This document shows positions 44,355 to 54,570 of a stretch of DNA of 64,000 bases, in pieces. This stretch comes from Ralstonia soli (lineage in GTDB: Bacteria; Pseudomonadota; Gammaproteobacteria; Burkholderiales; Burkholderiaceae), in NCBI RefSeq assembly GCF_023955655.1, contig NZ_JAMXHT010000002.1, positions 248,001 to 312,000 on the forward strand, read 5' to 3'. Under the pieces are notes generated by a model, which ran no database searches, was not told the DNA's origin, and saw nothing but the letters and a program-made list of their open reading frames with translations. Position numbers and translations under genes: made by a program. The stretch's first letter is position 1. Each line of letters starts with the position of its first letter.

Positions 44355-44933
44355 GTGAACTCGCCCGACCTGCAGCGCCAGCTTGCCTTCCTCAGAGAAA
44401 TTGATCGACTGAAAACCGTGATACGAAAGTCACCGCTGATCGACCAGTCGCGGCGCGAGAACAGCGCCGAGCACTCGTGGCATCTCGCCATGTACGCGCT
44501 GGTGCTGTCGGAGCACGCGGCTGCGCCGGTTGACGTGCTGCGCGTGGTGAAAATGCTGTTGATCCACGACATCGTGGAGATCGACGCGGGCGATGTCCCG
44601 TTTCACGAGCCATCGACGCATGCCGGCCAGGCCGAGCGGGAGCAACTGGCGGCCGAGCGCATCTTTGCCTTGTTGCCGGATGCCCAGGCAGCAGAGTTGC
44701 GCAGCTTGTGGTTTGAGTTCGAGGCCGGCGACAGCAACGACGCGCGATTCGCCAAGGCGCTGGACCGCTTCCAGCCCATGGTGCACAACGCCGCCACCGA
44801 AGGCGGGACCTGGGTGGAATTCGAGGTCACGGAAGCGCAGGTGATTGCCCGTGGCAAGCCGCCCATCGAACGCGGGGCGCCCACCTTGTGGGAGGCCGCG
44901 TCCGAGCTTGTGGAAGGGCATTACCGCCGCTGA
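44355..44933 (+). CDS. HD-domain hydrolase (YfbR/5'-nucleotidase-like)
   Basis: A 192-residue cytoplasmic phosphohydrolase. The metal ligands are in the two motifs [12 protein letters not shown] and [13 protein letters not shown], with the later aspartate in [11 protein letters not shown]. YfbR-like enzymes hydrolyse deoxynucleoside monophosphates; this member has not been tested. The GTG at 44355 is chosen because GAGG lies eight bases before it and homology begins at once. The gene ends just before the acnB promoter. Confidence 0.82.
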   Translation: MNSPDLQRQLAFLREIDRLKTVIRKSPLIDQSRRENSAEHSWHLAMYALVLSEHAAAPVDVLRVVKMLLIHDIVEIDAGDVPFHEPSTHAGQAEREQLAAERIFALLPDAQAAELRSLWFEFEAGDSNDARFAKALDRFQPMVHNAATEGGTWVEFEVTEAQVIARGKPPIERGAPTLWEAASELVEGHYRR

Positions 44934-44935
44934 CT

Positions 44936-44947
44936 CTTATATAAGAT
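44936..44947 (+). promoter_or_regulatory. palindrome TCTTATATAAGA before the acnB promoter
   Basis: A 12-base perfect palindrome, overlapped by a further TATAAGAC copy to 44954, sits directly upstream of the -35 element. It is a good candidate operator (a GntR-type factor is plausible, but this is inference). Confidence 0.5.
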
Positions 44948-44956
44948 ATAAGACAT

Positions 44957-44986
44957 TTGACGTTATAGGGGCATTGCGATTAGAAT
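44957..44986 (+). promoter_or_regulatory. sigma-70 promoter of acnB
   Basis: TTGACG (44957-44962) and TAGAAT (44981-44986) are 18 bases apart; each matches the consensus in five of six positions. The start codon is 78 bases after the -10. Confidence 0.65.
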
Positions 44987-45063
44987 CGCGCCCAATTGGC
45001 GCCCAGAGCAGTCTCGGTTGTCTGGAAGCCCTTCCCCTGAAACGCAATCTCAGCAGGTCCCCC

Positions 45064-47649
45064 ATGCTTGAAAACTATCGTGCTCACGTGGCCGCCCGCG
45101 CCGCGCTCGGTATTCCTCCCCTGCCGCTGACGGCTCAGCAAACCGCCGAACTGGTGGAACTGCTGACCAACCCGCCCGCTGGCGAAGAGCAGACCCTGGT
45201 CGACCTGATCACCCACCGCGTGCCCGCCGGCGTGGACGAAGCCGCCCGCGTAAAGGCCGGCTTCCTGGCCGCCGTGGCCAAGGGCGAGACTGCCTGCCCG
45301 CTGATTTCGCGCGCCCACGCCACCGAACTGCTCGGCACGATGCTGGGCGGCTACAACATCGCCCCGCTGATCGAGCTGCTGTCGGATGCGGAAGTCGGCG
45401 CCACCGCTGCCGAAGCGCTGAAGAAAACCCTGCTGATGTTCGACCAGTTCCACGATGTCAAGGAACTCGCCGACAAGGGCAATGCAAATGCCAAGGCCGT
45501 GCTGCAGAGCTGGGCCGACGCCGAATGGTTCACGAGCCGCCCGGAAGTGCCGGAAAGCCTGACCATCACCGTCTTCAAGGTGACGGGCGAAACCAACACC
45601 GACGACCTGTCGCCGGCGCCGGACGCCACCACCCGCCCGGACATCCCGATGCACGCGCTGGCGATGCTGAAGAACGCACGCCCGGGCATCACGCCGGAAG
45701 AAGACGGCAAGCGCGGCCCGGTCAAGTTCATCGAATCGCTGAAGGAAAAGGGCCACTTGGTCGCCTACGTGGGCGACGTGGTCGGCACCGGCTCCTCGCG
45801 CAAGTCGGCCACCAACTCGGTGCTGTGGTTCACCGGCGAAGACATCCCGTTCGTCCCGAACAAGCGCTTCGGCGGCGTGTGCCTCGGCGGCAAGATCGCC
45901 CCGATCTTCTACAACACGATGGAAGATGCCGGCGCGCTGCCGATCGAGCTCGACGTGTCGCAGATGGAAATGGGCGATGTGGTTGAGCTGCGCCCGTACG
46001 AAGGCAAGGCGCTGAAGAACGGCGCGGTGATCGCCGAATTCCAGGTCAAGTCCGACGTGCTGTTTGACGAAGTGCGCGCTGGTGGCCGCATTCCGCTGAT
46101 CATCGGCCGCGGCTTGACTGCCAAGGCGCGTGAAGCGCTGGGCCTGGCCCCGTCGACGCTGTTCCGCCTGCCGCACCAGCCGGCCAACAGCGGCAAGGGC
46201 TTCTCGCTCGCACAGAAGATGGTCGGCCGCGCCTGCGGTCTGCCGGAAGGCCAGGGCGTGCGCCCGGGTACGTACTGCGAACCGAAGATGACCTCGGTCG
46301 GCTCGCAGGACACCACGGGCCCGATGACCCGCGACGAACTGAAGGACCTGGCGTGCCTCGGCTTCTCCGCCGACCTCGTAATGCAGTCGTTCTGCCACAC
46401 CGCCGCGTATCCGAAGCCGGTGGACGTGAAGACGCACCAGACGCTGCCGAACTTCATCAGCACGCGCGGCGGTATCGCGCTGCGCCCGGGCGACGGCGTG
46501 ATCCACTCGTGGCTGAACCGCATGCTGCTGCCCGACACCGTCGGCACCGGCGGCGATTCGCACACGCGCTTCCCGATCGGCATCAGCTTCCCGGCAGGTT
46601 CGGGTCTGGTCGCCTTCGCGGCCGCCACCGGCACGATGCCGCTGGACATGCCGGAATCGGTGCTGGTCCGCTTCAAGGGCAAGATGCAGCCGGGCGTCAC
46701 GCTGCGTGACCTCGTCAACGCAATCCCGCTGTACGCGATCAAGCAAGGCATGCTGACGGTCGCCAAGCAGGGCAAGAAGAACATCTTCTCGGGCCGCATT
46801 CTCGAAATCGAAGGCCTGCCCGATCTGAAGGTCGAGCAAGCGTTCGAGCTGTCGGATGCATCCGCCGAGCGTTCGGCTGCCGGTTGCACGGTGCACCTGA
46901 ATAAGGAACCGATCATCGAATACCTGAACAGCAACATCACGCTGCTCAAGTGGATGATCGCCGAGGGTTACCAAGACCCGCGCAGCCTGCAACGCCGTAT
47001 CAAGGCGATGGAAGCGTGGCTGGCCGATCCGCAACTGCTGCAACCGGATGCCGACGCAGACTACGCTGCCGTCATCGAGATCGACCTGGCCGACATCCAC
47101 GAGCCGATCGTGGCCTGCCCGAACGACCCGGACGACGTGAAGACGCTGTCCGACGTGGCTGGCGCCGTGATCGACGAAGTGTTCATCGGTTCGTGCATGA
47201 CCAACATCGGCCATTTCCGCGCCGCGTCGAAGCTGCTGGAAGGCAAGCGCGACATTCCGGTCAAGCTGTGGGTTGCGCCGCCGACCAAGATGGACCAGAA
47301 GCAACTGACCGAAGAAGGCCACTACGGCGTGTTCGGCACGGCCGGCGCGCGTACCGAAATGCCGGGCTGCTCGCTGTGCATGGGTAACCAGGCACAAGTG
47401 CGCGAAGGCGCGACGGTCATGTCGACGTCGACCCGTAACTTCCCGAACCGTCTGGGCAAGAACACGAACGTGTATCTGGGCTCGGCGGAACTGGCGGCGA
47501 TCTGCTCGCGTCTGGGCAAGATCCCGACCAAGGAAGAGTACATGGCCGACATGGGCGTGCTCACTGCCAACGGCGACAAGATCTACCAGTACATGAACTT
47601 CGACCAGATCGAAGACTTCAAGGAAGTGGCCGACACCGTGCAGATGTAA
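45064..47649 (+). CDS. acnB: bifunctional aconitate hydratase 2 / 2-methylisocitrate dehydratase
   Basis: An 861-residue enzyme that isomerises citrate to isocitrate in the TCA cycle; AcnB also dehydrates 2-methylisocitrate. The AcnB domain order is evident: the N-terminal HEAT-like region (1-160), the swivel domain moved to the front ([16 protein letters not shown]), then the three core domains. The 4Fe-4S ligands are C711 (GSCMTN), C769 and C772 (GCSLCMGN). The length matches the family. The ATG at 45064 is used although the frame extends upstream. AcnB proteins can also bind their own mRNA when the cluster is lost. A strong promoter and a terminator flank the gene. Confidence 0.97.
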   Translation: MLENYRAHVAARAALGIPPLPLTAQQTAELVELLTNPPAGEEQTLVDLITHRVPAGVDEAARVKAGFLAAVAKGETACPLISRAHATELLGTMLGGYNIAPLIELLSDAEVGATAAEALKKTLLMFDQFHDVKELADKGNANAKAVLQSWADAEWFTSRPEVPESLTITVFKVTGETNTDDLSPAPDATTRPDIPMHALAMLKNARPGITPEEDGKRGPVKFIESLKEKGHLVAYVGDVVGTGSSRKSATNSVLWFTGEDIPFVPNKRFGGVCLGGKIAPIFYNTMEDAGALPIELDVSQMEMGDVVELRPYEGKALKNGAVIAEFQVKSDVLFDEVRAGGRIPLIIGRGLTAKAREALGLAPSTLFRLPHQPANSGKGFSLAQKMVGRACGLPEGQGVRPGTYCEPKMTSVGSQDTTGPMTRDELKDLACLGFSADLVMQSFCHTAAYPKPVDVKTHQTLPNFISTRGGIALRPGDGVIHSWLNRMLLPDTVGTGGDSHTRFPIGISFPAGSGLVAFAAATGTMPLDMPESVLVRFKGKMQPGVTLRDLVNAIPLYAIKQGMLTVAKQGKKNIFSGRILEIEGLPDLKVEQAFELSDASAERSAAGCTVHLNKEPIIEYLNSNITLLKWMIAEGYQDPRSLQRRIKAMEAWLADPQLLQPDADADYAAVIEIDLADIHEPIVACPNDPDDVKTLSDVAGAVIDEVFIGSCMTNIGHFRAASKLLEGKRDIPVKLWVAPPTKMDQKQLTEEGHYGVFGTAGARTEMPGCSLCMGNQAQVREGATVMSTSTRNFPNRLGKNTNVYLGSAELAAICSRLGKIPTKEEYMADMGVLTANGDKIYQYMNFDQIEDFKEVADTVQM

Positions 47650-47701
47650 ACGTGCTGTCGGGCGACGGCGGGTTGTTGGCACCGTCGTAACTCGATAAGA
47701 C

Positions 47702-47734
47702 GCCGCAGGCGAATGCCTGCGGCTTTTTTTTTTT
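47702..47734 (+). terminator. rho-independent terminator of acnB
   Basis: GCCGCAGGC (47702-47710) pairs with GCCTGCGGC (47715-47723) around GAAT, followed by eleven T. The last T is also the complement of the tRNA-like gene's terminal A. Confidence 0.95.
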
Positions 47735-47810
47735 GGTGGGACGTACAGGAGTTGAACCTGCCTGCCTGCAACGGTTAGCCGCTGCCGCTCGACCCATGAG
47801 CTACCGTCCC
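47734..47810 (-). tRNA. tRNA-like gene with unassignable anticodon
   Basis: On the minus strand the 77 bases fold as a cloverleaf with encoded CCA. Acceptor GGGACGG/ACGTCCC (last pair mismatched), D arm GCTC-ATGGGTC-GAGC, T arm with the canonical GGTTCAACTCC, variable region of six, discriminator A. The anticodon arm is GCAGC-GGCTAACC-GTTGC: the loop is eight bases (or four or six if inner G-C pairs form), never seven, and no U lies where U33 should be. A TATAGT box is seven bases upstream. It may be a degenerate tRNA, a tRNA-like RNA, or an unusual tRNA. Confidence 0.55.
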
Positions 47811-48168
47811 GCCTTCACTATATCGACCCTTGCTGAGCAAACCCGAGTCCGGACATGTCCCTAGCCGGATCGGCCGGTGAAGGCTGGTGGCGCAGGCATC
47901 CAGATGTTCTACCCCGTCAGTGTTTCCAAGTGTCGGCGAGAGCCTAATGCGACGTGCCCCAGCATTGCCGCGCAGCATGCCGCGGTCGGATTGAGATGCC
48001 ATTGATGCCTGTACGTCAGCGGTCTTTATGGCCGCCCGCGGAGCTTGCCTAGGCTGTCGCGTCCCCACGTTGGAAGGGCGTAGCGATCACCTGCGTAAAT
48101 CCCTTCAAGTTGCCCGGTACCGTGCCGTTTACCGCCACATAACGTGTGCCTGAACGGGGGAAGACGCA
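47811..48168. other. 358-base intergenic region
   Basis: It lies between the tRNA-like gene and cheV. It holds the putative -10 (TATAGT on the minus strand, 47817-47822) of the tRNA-like gene. No protein gene is convincing. Confidence 0.55.
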
Positions 48169-49122
48169 ATGTCACTGCATTCGCAATTGGAAGTGGATGA
48201 ACGGACCAATCTGACGAACAACAACCGCTTTGAGCTGTTGCTGTTCCGCCTGGGGGAATCTGCGCGATCCAACCAGCGCGAGATGTTCGGCATCAACGTG
48301 TTCAAGGTGCGCGAGATCATGGTCATGCCGCCCGTGACGCACGTGGCGGATGCCGGTGCCCATATCCTGGGTGCGGTCAACGTGCGCGGCCAGATCATCC
48401 CCGTGATTGACCTGGCCAGCGTGATCGGCACCAAGAACGGCAATGCAAACATCCTGCTGATTACCGAGTACGCGCGCTCCACGCAAGGCTTTGCGGTGGA
48501 AGAGGTGGACGAGATCGTGCGGCTGGAATGGAGCCAGGTCTTCCCGGCCGAAGCGAGCGTGGGCAGCAGCAACATCACGAGCCTCGCGCGCCTGGACGGC
48601 AACGCCGACAACTCGCGCCTGGCGCAGGTGATCGACGTCGAGCAGATCCTGGTGGATGTGTTCCCGACCCGCCGCACCGATCTGGCCCCCGACAACGACG
48701 AGCGCCCGATCAAGCTGGCGCCGGGCGCCAAGCTGCTGGTGGCGGACGATTCGGGCCTGGCCCGTTCTCTGATCGCCAACGGCCTGGAGGCGATGGGCAC
48801 GCCGTACGTGATGACCAAGAGCGGCCAGGAAGCGTGGGACACGCTGCAGAACATCGCGCGCGACGCCGCGCGAGAAGGCAAGACCGTGCGCGACAAGATC
48901 GCGCTCGTGCTGACCGATCTGGAAATGCCCGAGATGGACGGCTTCACGCTCACGCGCAAAATCAAGACCGAGCCTGCATTCCAGTCGATTCCCGTGGTGA
49001 TCCACTCGTCGCTGTCGGGCTCGGCCAATGAGGACCATGTGCGCCGCGTGGGTGCCAATGGCTACGTCGCCAAGTTCGAGGCCAACGAACTGGCGCAGGC
49101 GATCGCGTCGGCGCTGGGCTGA
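48169..49122 (+). CDS. cheV: chemotaxis protein CheV
   Basis: A 317-residue coupling protein. Residues 15-165 are a CheW-like domain (MFGINVFKVREIM, AVNVRGQIIPVIDLA) that links receptors to the CheA kinase; residues 185-317 are a receiver with the phosphoacceptor in LVLTDLEMPEMDG. CheV tunes receptor arrays, with phosphorylation serving in adaptation. The gene stands alone here, away from other che genes. The ATG has a GGGGGA site. Confidence 0.93.
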   Translation: MSLHSQLEVDERTNLTNNNRFELLLFRLGESARSNQREMFGINVFKVREIMVMPPVTHVADAGAHILGAVNVRGQIIPVIDLASVIGTKNGNANILLITEYARSTQGFAVEEVDEIVRLEWSQVFPAEASVGSSNITSLARLDGNADNSRLAQVIDVEQILVDVFPTRRTDLAPDNDERPIKLAPGAKLLVADDSGLARSLIANGLEAMGTPYVMTKSGQEAWDTLQNIARDAAREGKTVRDKIALVLTDLEMPEMDGFTLTRKIKTEPAFQSIPVVIHSSLSGSANEDHVRRVGANGYVAKFEANELAQAIASALG

Positions 49123-49189
49123 TCGCGCCGCATTCATACCCAGGTTAGGGCGGTGTGCAATGCGCCGCCCGGTTTGACGCGGGCCGGCT

Positions 49190-49705
49190 TTATTTGCGGG
49201 CGTCGCGATCATTGCCGCCCAGTGGGTCGACCACGATCATGGTGCGGTCCAGCACGCCGTTGTCATCGAACAGCGCGTTGAAATGCGCTTGTTGATACCC
49301 CGCAACGTACATCCGGTATGACCAGGCTTCCCGCTTCATCAGCGGGTAGTACTGCGTCGGCTCGCGCGGCATGCCGAAGCGCTCGGCCACATCGTGCTTG
49401 GTCCACACGCCGGGGCGCGCTTCGTAGATTTCCTTTTCCGTCAGCATCTGCCGGTAGTGGGTGAGCTTGCCCTGCCCGTCAAAATCGGCGGCATACACCT
49501 CGTGCCCCAGCGGTTGCCTGGAGTAGATCCAGCGGTGTGTGCCATCGGCCAGCTGATACGTCTCGGTCGGTGCGCCAAAGGTTTCGCGTACGGCACTTTC
49601 TGGCTGGCCGATCAACTTTTGCGCGGTCTGCAGGGGGGTGAGCGAGGCACAGGCGCACAGCGCGAGTGCCGTCACGCTGATCCATCGGCTGAGTCGGGCG
49701 GGCAT
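49190..49705 (-). CDS. predicted lipoprotein of unknown function
   Basis: A 171-residue protein. The signal region SVTALALCACAS contains a lipobox, so it is probably lipid-anchored. The mature part has SmpA/OmlA-like text near the start (QKLIGQPESAVRETFGAPTET) and a second such unit (WTKHDVAERFGMPREPTQYY), that is, two short repeats of the SmpA/BLIP-like kind. The role is unknown. The ATG at 49705 has GGAG eight bases upstream. Confidence 0.75.
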   Translation of the reverse strand: MPARLSRWISVTALALCACASLTPLQTAQKLIGQPESAVRETFGAPTETYQLADGTHRWIYSRQPLGHEVYAADFDGQGKLTHYRQMLTEKEIYEARPGVWTKHDVAERFGMPREPTQYYPLMKREAWSYRMYVAGYQQAHFNALFDDNGVLDRTMIVVDPLGGNDRDARK

Positions 49706-49815
49706 GGCGTTCTCCGGGAGGATGCGGGGATTGATCTTCAGGATGGTAAACGCCTTGGCCGCTCGAAATATTCCATCCGTCCAAACTGGCGCCTCGCCGC
49801 ACAACATTGGTGCGA

Positions 49816-50904
49816 TCAAGCGGGCTTGTTCGCCGACGCTGCGATGACACGGTGCACGAACCGCAGCTTGTCGATCACGGGCGGGGCCAGCGTGAACGGG
49901 TAACCGTCGGGCTGCCCGAGGCTGCGATTGAGGCTGTTCAGCACATAGGTGAGCGGAAACCATCGGCTCATCAGGTTGTTGAAGCTGGCTTCTTCCACGG
50001 GGGTCTGGTCGGTCAGTTCGGGCTCCAGCGGGTGGTCGGGTAGCAGGGCCAGGCCGTATGACACAGCAGTGTCCAGCGCGTCGACCATGTGCAGGTAGTG
50101 CGCCCAGGTTTCGGCCCAGTCTTCCCAGGGGTGCATGGAGGCGTAGGCACTGATGTAGTGCTGCGCCCAGTCTGCGGGTGGCCCATTGTCATAGTGGGCT
50201 TGGAGGGCATCGGCATAGCTTGCGCGCTCGTCGCCGAAGCGCAGGCGGAAAGCCGCTTCCCACATGGGTCTGCCGGCAATCAGGCGGTCGAAGAAGTAGT
50301 GCCCGGACTCGTGGCGGAAGTGGCCGAGCAGCGTGCGATAGGGCTCGCCCAGTTCAGTGCGCGCCTTCTCGCGTGCGGCGTCATCGGCCTCGGCAATGTT
50401 GAGCGTGATGCGGCCATGGTGGTGGCCGGTCATCACGGGGTCGCCCTCTTCCTGGTTTTCCAGAAACGCAAACTCCAACCCTGTCTCGGGGTTTTCCTGC
50501 CGTGATTCCAACGGCAAGCCCAGCGTCATGAGCGTATAGAGCAACCGGCGCTTGGCCACCTCCAGCCGGTACCAGTAGAAGCGATTTTCCGGCACCGTCA
50601 GGTCGGGGATGGTGGCCGTGAACTGGCAGGCCCGGCACAGTGCGTCGGGCGAATCCGCCGGGATCATCCAGTTGCAGACGTTTTCGACTGCGTAGTTGTG
50701 GCATTGGCGGTAGAGCCGGCCTTGCGCATCGGGGTGCAGGCTGCGCCAGAGGTTGCCTCCTGCTTCCGGCGCGGCGTCGACGGGCTCGAAGGCGCTGATC
50801 TCGCCCACGTCGGGCAAGTAGCCGAGCAGGGCGTCGCAGCGCTCGCACAAGACGTTTTCAAAGAAGACGAGTTGCTGGCAACGGTTGCAGTGGAACGTTT
50901 TCAT
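49816..50904 (-). CDS. zinc-ribbon plus zincin-like putative metallopeptidase (DUF2248/COG4307 type)
   Basis: A 362-residue cytoplasmic protein. The N-terminus is a zinc ribbon-like segment (CNRCQQL, CERCDAL), with more cysteines at about 68-92. The active-site motif HFRHESGHYFFD at about 195-206 supplies HExxH, and EDWAETWAHYLH at about 262 may carry the third ligand. This family occurs together with DUF2126, ATP-grasp/alpha-E and transglutaminase genes, and those genes lie divergently next to it. It is the predicted protease of that system; the substrate is unknown. Confidence 0.85.
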   Translation of the reverse strand: MKTFHCNRCQQLVFFENVLCERCDALLGYLPDVGEISAFEPVDAAPEAGGNLWRSLHPDAQGRLYRQCHNYAVENVCNWMIPADSPDALCRACQFTATIPDLTVPENRFYWYRLEVAKRRLLYTLMTLGLPLESRQENPETGLEFAFLENQEEGDPVMTGHHHGRITLNIAEADDAAREKARTELGEPYRTLLGHFRHESGHYFFDRLIAGRPMWEAAFRLRFGDERASYADALQAHYDNGPPADWAQHYISAYASMHPWEDWAETWAHYLHMVDALDTAVSYGLALLPDHPLEPELTDQTPVEEASFNNLMSRWFPLTYVLNSLNRSLGQPDGYPFTLAPPVIDKLRFVHRVIAASANKPA

Positions 50905-51138
50905 GGTGATCCCAGGGCCGGGGCTGGCATGTTGGCGCGCGCTCCACCAAGATGGTGGAAGGCGGCGAGGTGCTCAGCAAGCGTTGTACCGCATCGGCCT
51001 GTCATACGCACGGCCTTGCACGGCTGGCACGATGGCAGGAGCCCCAAGGAGGGGTGTGCCGCGCAAACGGCATGAACCTTGCTTTGACCGCACGCCGGCA
51101 CTGCGCCGGCAAGCCATAAGAGCCATTGAGGAGCCCGT

Positions 51139-54100
51139 GTGTCGATCCGAGTCGCGTTGAATCACGTTACCCACTATCGCTATGACCGGCTCGTCGAGCT
51201 GTCGCCCCAGGTGGTTCGCCTGCGGCCGGCGCCGCACTGCCGCACGCCGATCCATTCGTATTCCATGCGGGTGGAACCGGCCGAGCATTTCATCAACTGG
51301 CAGCAGGACGCGTTTGCCAATTACCAGGCCCGGCTGGTGTTTCCGAACAAGACGCGCGAGTTCAAGGTGACCATCGACCTGGTTGCCGAGATGGCGGTCT
51401 ATAACCCGTTCGATTTCTTCCTGACGCCCGAAGCCGAGTCGTTCCCCTTCACCTACGCCGATGACCTGGCTGCCGAGCTGGCGCCCTACCTCGTCAAACG
51501 CGAGATGACACCGCGCTTTGCCGCGTTTGTCGCCAGCATTGACCGCACGCCGCGCCGCACGATCGACTTTCTGGTGGGCCTGAACCAGCGCCTGCAGCAG
51601 GACATCCGCTACCTGATCCGCATGGAGCCCGGTGTGCAGACGCCGGAAGAGACGCTGTCGCTCGGCTCCGGCTCATGCCGTGACTCGGGCTGGCTGATGG
51701 TGCAGACGCTGCGGCAGTTGGGGTTGGCCGCGCGCTTTGTATCCGGTTACCTGCTGCAGCTCACGCCCGACGTGAAAGCCGTCGATGGCCCCAGCGGCAC
51801 CGAGGTGGACTTCACCGACCTGCATGCCTGGTGCGAGGTCTATCTGCCGGGCGCCGGTTGGATCGGCTTTGACCCGACCTCGGGCCTGCTGGCGGGCGAG
51901 GGGCACATCCCCGTGGCCTGCACGCCGGAGCCCGGCAGCGCGGCGCCCATCTCGGGTGCGGTGGACGAGTGCGAGGTGGAGTTCGAGCACACGATGTCGA
52001 TCACGCGCGTGCTGGAGGCCCCGCGCGTGACCAAGCCCTACACCGAAGCGCACTGGGAAGACGTCGTTCGCATGGGGGCACAGGTGGATGCCGACCTCGA
52101 GGCCATGGACGTGCGCCTGACCATGGGCGGCGAGCCAACCTTCGTGGCTGTGAGCGACCGCGATGCCGCCGAGTGGAACACCGACGCCCTTGGCCCTACC
52201 AAGCGCAGCTACGCCGTCGGGCTGATGGACAAACTGCGCCAGCGTTACGGCGCCAACGGCTTCCTGCATATCGGGCAGGGCAAGTGGTACCCCGGCGAGC
52301 AACTGCCGCGCTGGGCGCTCTCGCTCTACTGGCGCACCGACGGCCAGCCCTGCTGGAGTAATCCAACGCTGTTTGCCGACGAGCGCGAGCCCGGCCGCTA
52401 CACCTCCGCCGATGCACAGCGCTTTCTGCACCATCTGGCGCGCAAGCTGTCGGTGGACGAACAATGCATCCAGCCCGGCTACGAGGACACGTGGTACTAC
52501 CTCTGGCGCGAGCGGCGTCTGCCAGTGAACGTCGACCCGTTCGATTCGCGGCTCGACGATGAACTGGAGCGCGTGCGCCTGCGCCGTGTGTTCGACGCCG
52601 GCCTGTCTGCCGTGACGGGCTACGTGCTGCCGCTCGCGCGCAATGACGATGCCGCGCTGGCTGGCCCCCGCTGGGTGACGGGCCAGTGGTTCTTCCGCGA
52701 CGAGCGCATGTATCTGATTCCCGGTGATTCGCCGATGGGCTATCGCCTGCCGCTCGACTCACTGCCGTGGGTCAGCAAGAGCGACTACCCGTATCAGCAC
52801 GCGCACGATCCGTTTGGCCCGAGCGCGCCGCTGCGCACGGCGACGGAGTTGCGCATGCAATACCAGGGCGACTCTGCCGGCGCTGCAGTGGGAACGAAAG
52901 CCGTATCGGCCGCGCTCGGCACCGGCTCGCGGGCCGATGCTCGCCTGCCTGGGCAGAACGAATCCGCCTCGTGGGTCCACCGCACCGCGGTGTGCGTGGA
53001 AGCGCGCGACCCCGCCCGCGCCGCCGGCCCCAAGGTCGAGAACGACACCTTCGGCTCCGGCCATAGTCAGCTGCATGTCTTCATGCCGCCGCTGACGGCG
53101 CTGGACGACTACCTCGACCTGCTGGCCGCCGTGGAGGCCACCGCCGCCGAACTGCGCGTGCAGATCGTCATCGAGGGCTATCCGCCGCCGCGCGACCCGC
53201 GCCTGAAGCTGCTGCAGGTGACCCCCGACCCCGGCGTGATCGAGGTCAACATCCACCCCGCCAGTAACTGGGAGCAGTTGGTCGACCATACGGAATACCT
53301 GTACGAATCCGCCCATCAGTCGTACCTGAGCACCGAGAAGTTCATGCTCGACGGGCGCCACACCGGCACCGGCGGCGGCAACCACTTCGTGCTGGGCGGG
53401 GCCACGCCGGCCGACAGCCCGTTCCTGCGCCGGCCCGATTTGCTGGCGAGCCTGATTGCGTACTGGCACAACCATCCGTCTCTGTCGTATCTGTTCTCGG
53501 GGCTGTTCATCGGCCCGACCAGCCAGGCGCCGCGCGTGGACGAAGCGCGCAACGACCAGGTGTACGAGCTGGAGATCGCGTTTGCCGAGCTGCAGCACCA
53601 GCTTGACCGGCTGGGTGCGGCCAATGTCCAGCCCTGGCTGATCGACCGCATCCTGCGCAACATCCTGATCGACGTCACCGGCAACACGCACCGCGCCGAG
53701 TTCTGTATCGACAAGCTCTATTCGCCCGACGGCCCCACGGGGCGCCTGGGCCTGCTGGAGCTGCGCGGCTTTGAGATGCCGCCGCACGCGCGCATGAGCC
53801 TGGTGCAGCAACTGCTGCTGCGCGCGCTGGTCGCCCGCTTCTGGAAGACGCCGTACACCACGCGCCTCACGCGCTGGGGCACCGAGCTGCACGATCGGTT
53901 TTTGCTCGGCACCTTCGCGCAGATGGATTTCGATGATGTGCTCGCCGATCTGCGTGAGGCGGGCTACGCCTTCGAGCGCCATTGGTTTGCGCCGCATTTC
54001 TCGTTCCGCTTCCCGCTGGTGGGCGAGCTGCATACGGGCGGGATTTCGCTCACGCTCAGCGGCGCGCTGGAACCCTGGCACGTGATGGGCGAGGAGGGCG

Positions 54101-54549
54101 CGCAGGGCGGCACGGTGCGCTATGTCGATTCCTCGGTCGAGCGGCTGGAGGTGCGCGTGCTGGGCCTGAACGAGAACCGGCACGTGGTGACCGTCAACGG
54201 CATTCCCTTGCCATTGCAACCAACCGGCCGCGTGAGCGAGCAGGTGGCGGGTGTGCGGTTCCGGGCGTGGTCGCAGGCGTCGGCCTTGCACCCCACCATT
54301 GGTGTGCACGCGCCGCTGACGTTCGATTTGGCAGACACTTGGACTGGCCGCTCGCTGGGCGGTTGCCAGTATCATGTGGCGCATCCGGGTGGGCGCAATT
54401 ACCAGACGTTTCCCGTCAACGCTTACGAGGCGGAAAGCCGCCGGCGCGCGCGCTTCTTCACCACCGGGCACACGCCCGGGCCGCTGGAGGTGCGAGCGCC
54501 CGAGCGCAGTCTGGAGTTTCCGTTTACGCTGGATTTGCGCCGCTACTAA
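51139..54549 (+). CDS. transglutaminase-like protein fused to DUF2126
   Basis: A 1136-residue protein. The first 290 residues form a bacterial transglutaminase domain: the beta-rich N-terminal part (LNHVTHYRYDRLVELSPQVV), then the catalytic triad C180 (SGSCRDSGW), H229 (DLHAWCEV) and D245 (IGFDPTSG). From about 300 to the end is DUF2126 (COG4196), which starts VRLTMGGEPTFVAVSDRD. The fold may act as a peptidase or amidase/ligase on peptide bonds; activity is unproven. GTG start with GAGGAG just upstream. First gene of a three-gene operon, divergent from the zincin gene. Confidence 0.9.
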   Translation: MSIRVALNHVTHYRYDRLVELSPQVVRLRPAPHCRTPIHSYSMRVEPAEHFINWQQDAFANYQARLVFPNKTREFKVTIDLVAEMAVYNPFDFFLTPEAESFPFTYADDLAAELAPYLVKREMTPRFAAFVASIDRTPRRTIDFLVGLNQRLQQDIRYLIRMEPGVQTPEETLSLGSGSCRDSGWLMVQTLRQLGLAARFVSGYLLQLTPDVKAVDGPSGTEVDFTDLHAWCEVYLPGAGWIGFDPTSGLLAGEGHIPVACTPEPGSAAPISGAVDECEVEFEHTMSITRVLEAPRVTKPYTEAHWEDVVRMGAQVDADLEAMDVRLTMGGEPTFVAVSDRDAAEWNTDALGPTKRSYAVGLMDKLRQRYGANGFLHIGQGKWYPGEQLPRWALSLYWRTDGQPCWSNPTLFADEREPGRYTSADAQRFLHHLARKLSVDEQCIQPGYEDTWYYLWRERRLPVNVDPFDSRLDDELERVRLRRVFDAGLSAVTGYVLPLARNDDAALAGPRWVTGQWFFRDERMYLIPGDSPMGYRLPLDSLPWVSKSDYPYQHAHDPFGPSAPLRTATELRMQYQGDSAGAAVGTKAVSAALGTGSRADARLPGQNESASWVHRTAVCVEARDPARAAGPKVENDTFGSGHSQLHVFMPPLTALDDYLDLLAAVEATAAELRVQIVIEGYPPPRDPRLKLLQVTPDPGVIEVNIHPASNWEQLVDHTEYLYESAHQSYLSTEKFMLDGRHTGTGGGNHFVLGGATPADSPFLRRPDLLASLIAYWHNHPSLSYLFSGLFIGPTSQAPRVDEARNDQVYELEIAFAELQHQLDRLGAANVQPWLIDRILRNILIDVTGNTHRAEFCIDKLYSPDGPTGRLGLLELRGFEMPPHARMSLVQQLLLRALVARFWKTPYTTRLTRWGTELHDRFLLGTFAQMDFDDVLADLREAGYAFERHWFAPHFSFRFPLVGELHTGGISLTLSGALEPWHVMGEEGAQGGTVRYVDSSVERLEVRVLGLNENRHVVTVNGIPLPLQPTGRVSEQVAGVRFRAWSQASALHPTIGVHAPLTFDLADTWTGRSLGGCQYHVAHPGGRNYQTFPVNAYEAESRRRARFFTTGHTPGPLEVRAPERSLEFPFTLDLRRY

Positions 54550-54570
54550 TCTCTTCCAGCCAAGCCGATC

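Noticed and set aside
44980-47682. 900-codon open frame antisense to acnB
   Set aside because: Mirror of a highly conserved gene in high-GC DNA; the product is His/Arg/Val-rich with no family resemblance.
47734-47810. Attachment site of an integrated element at the tRNA-like gene
   Set aside because: No integrase, no phage genes and no direct repeat of the 3-prime end are visible nearby.
47775-48068. 97-codon minus-strand frame
   Set aside because: It overlaps the tRNA-like gene and its promoter and has no family features.
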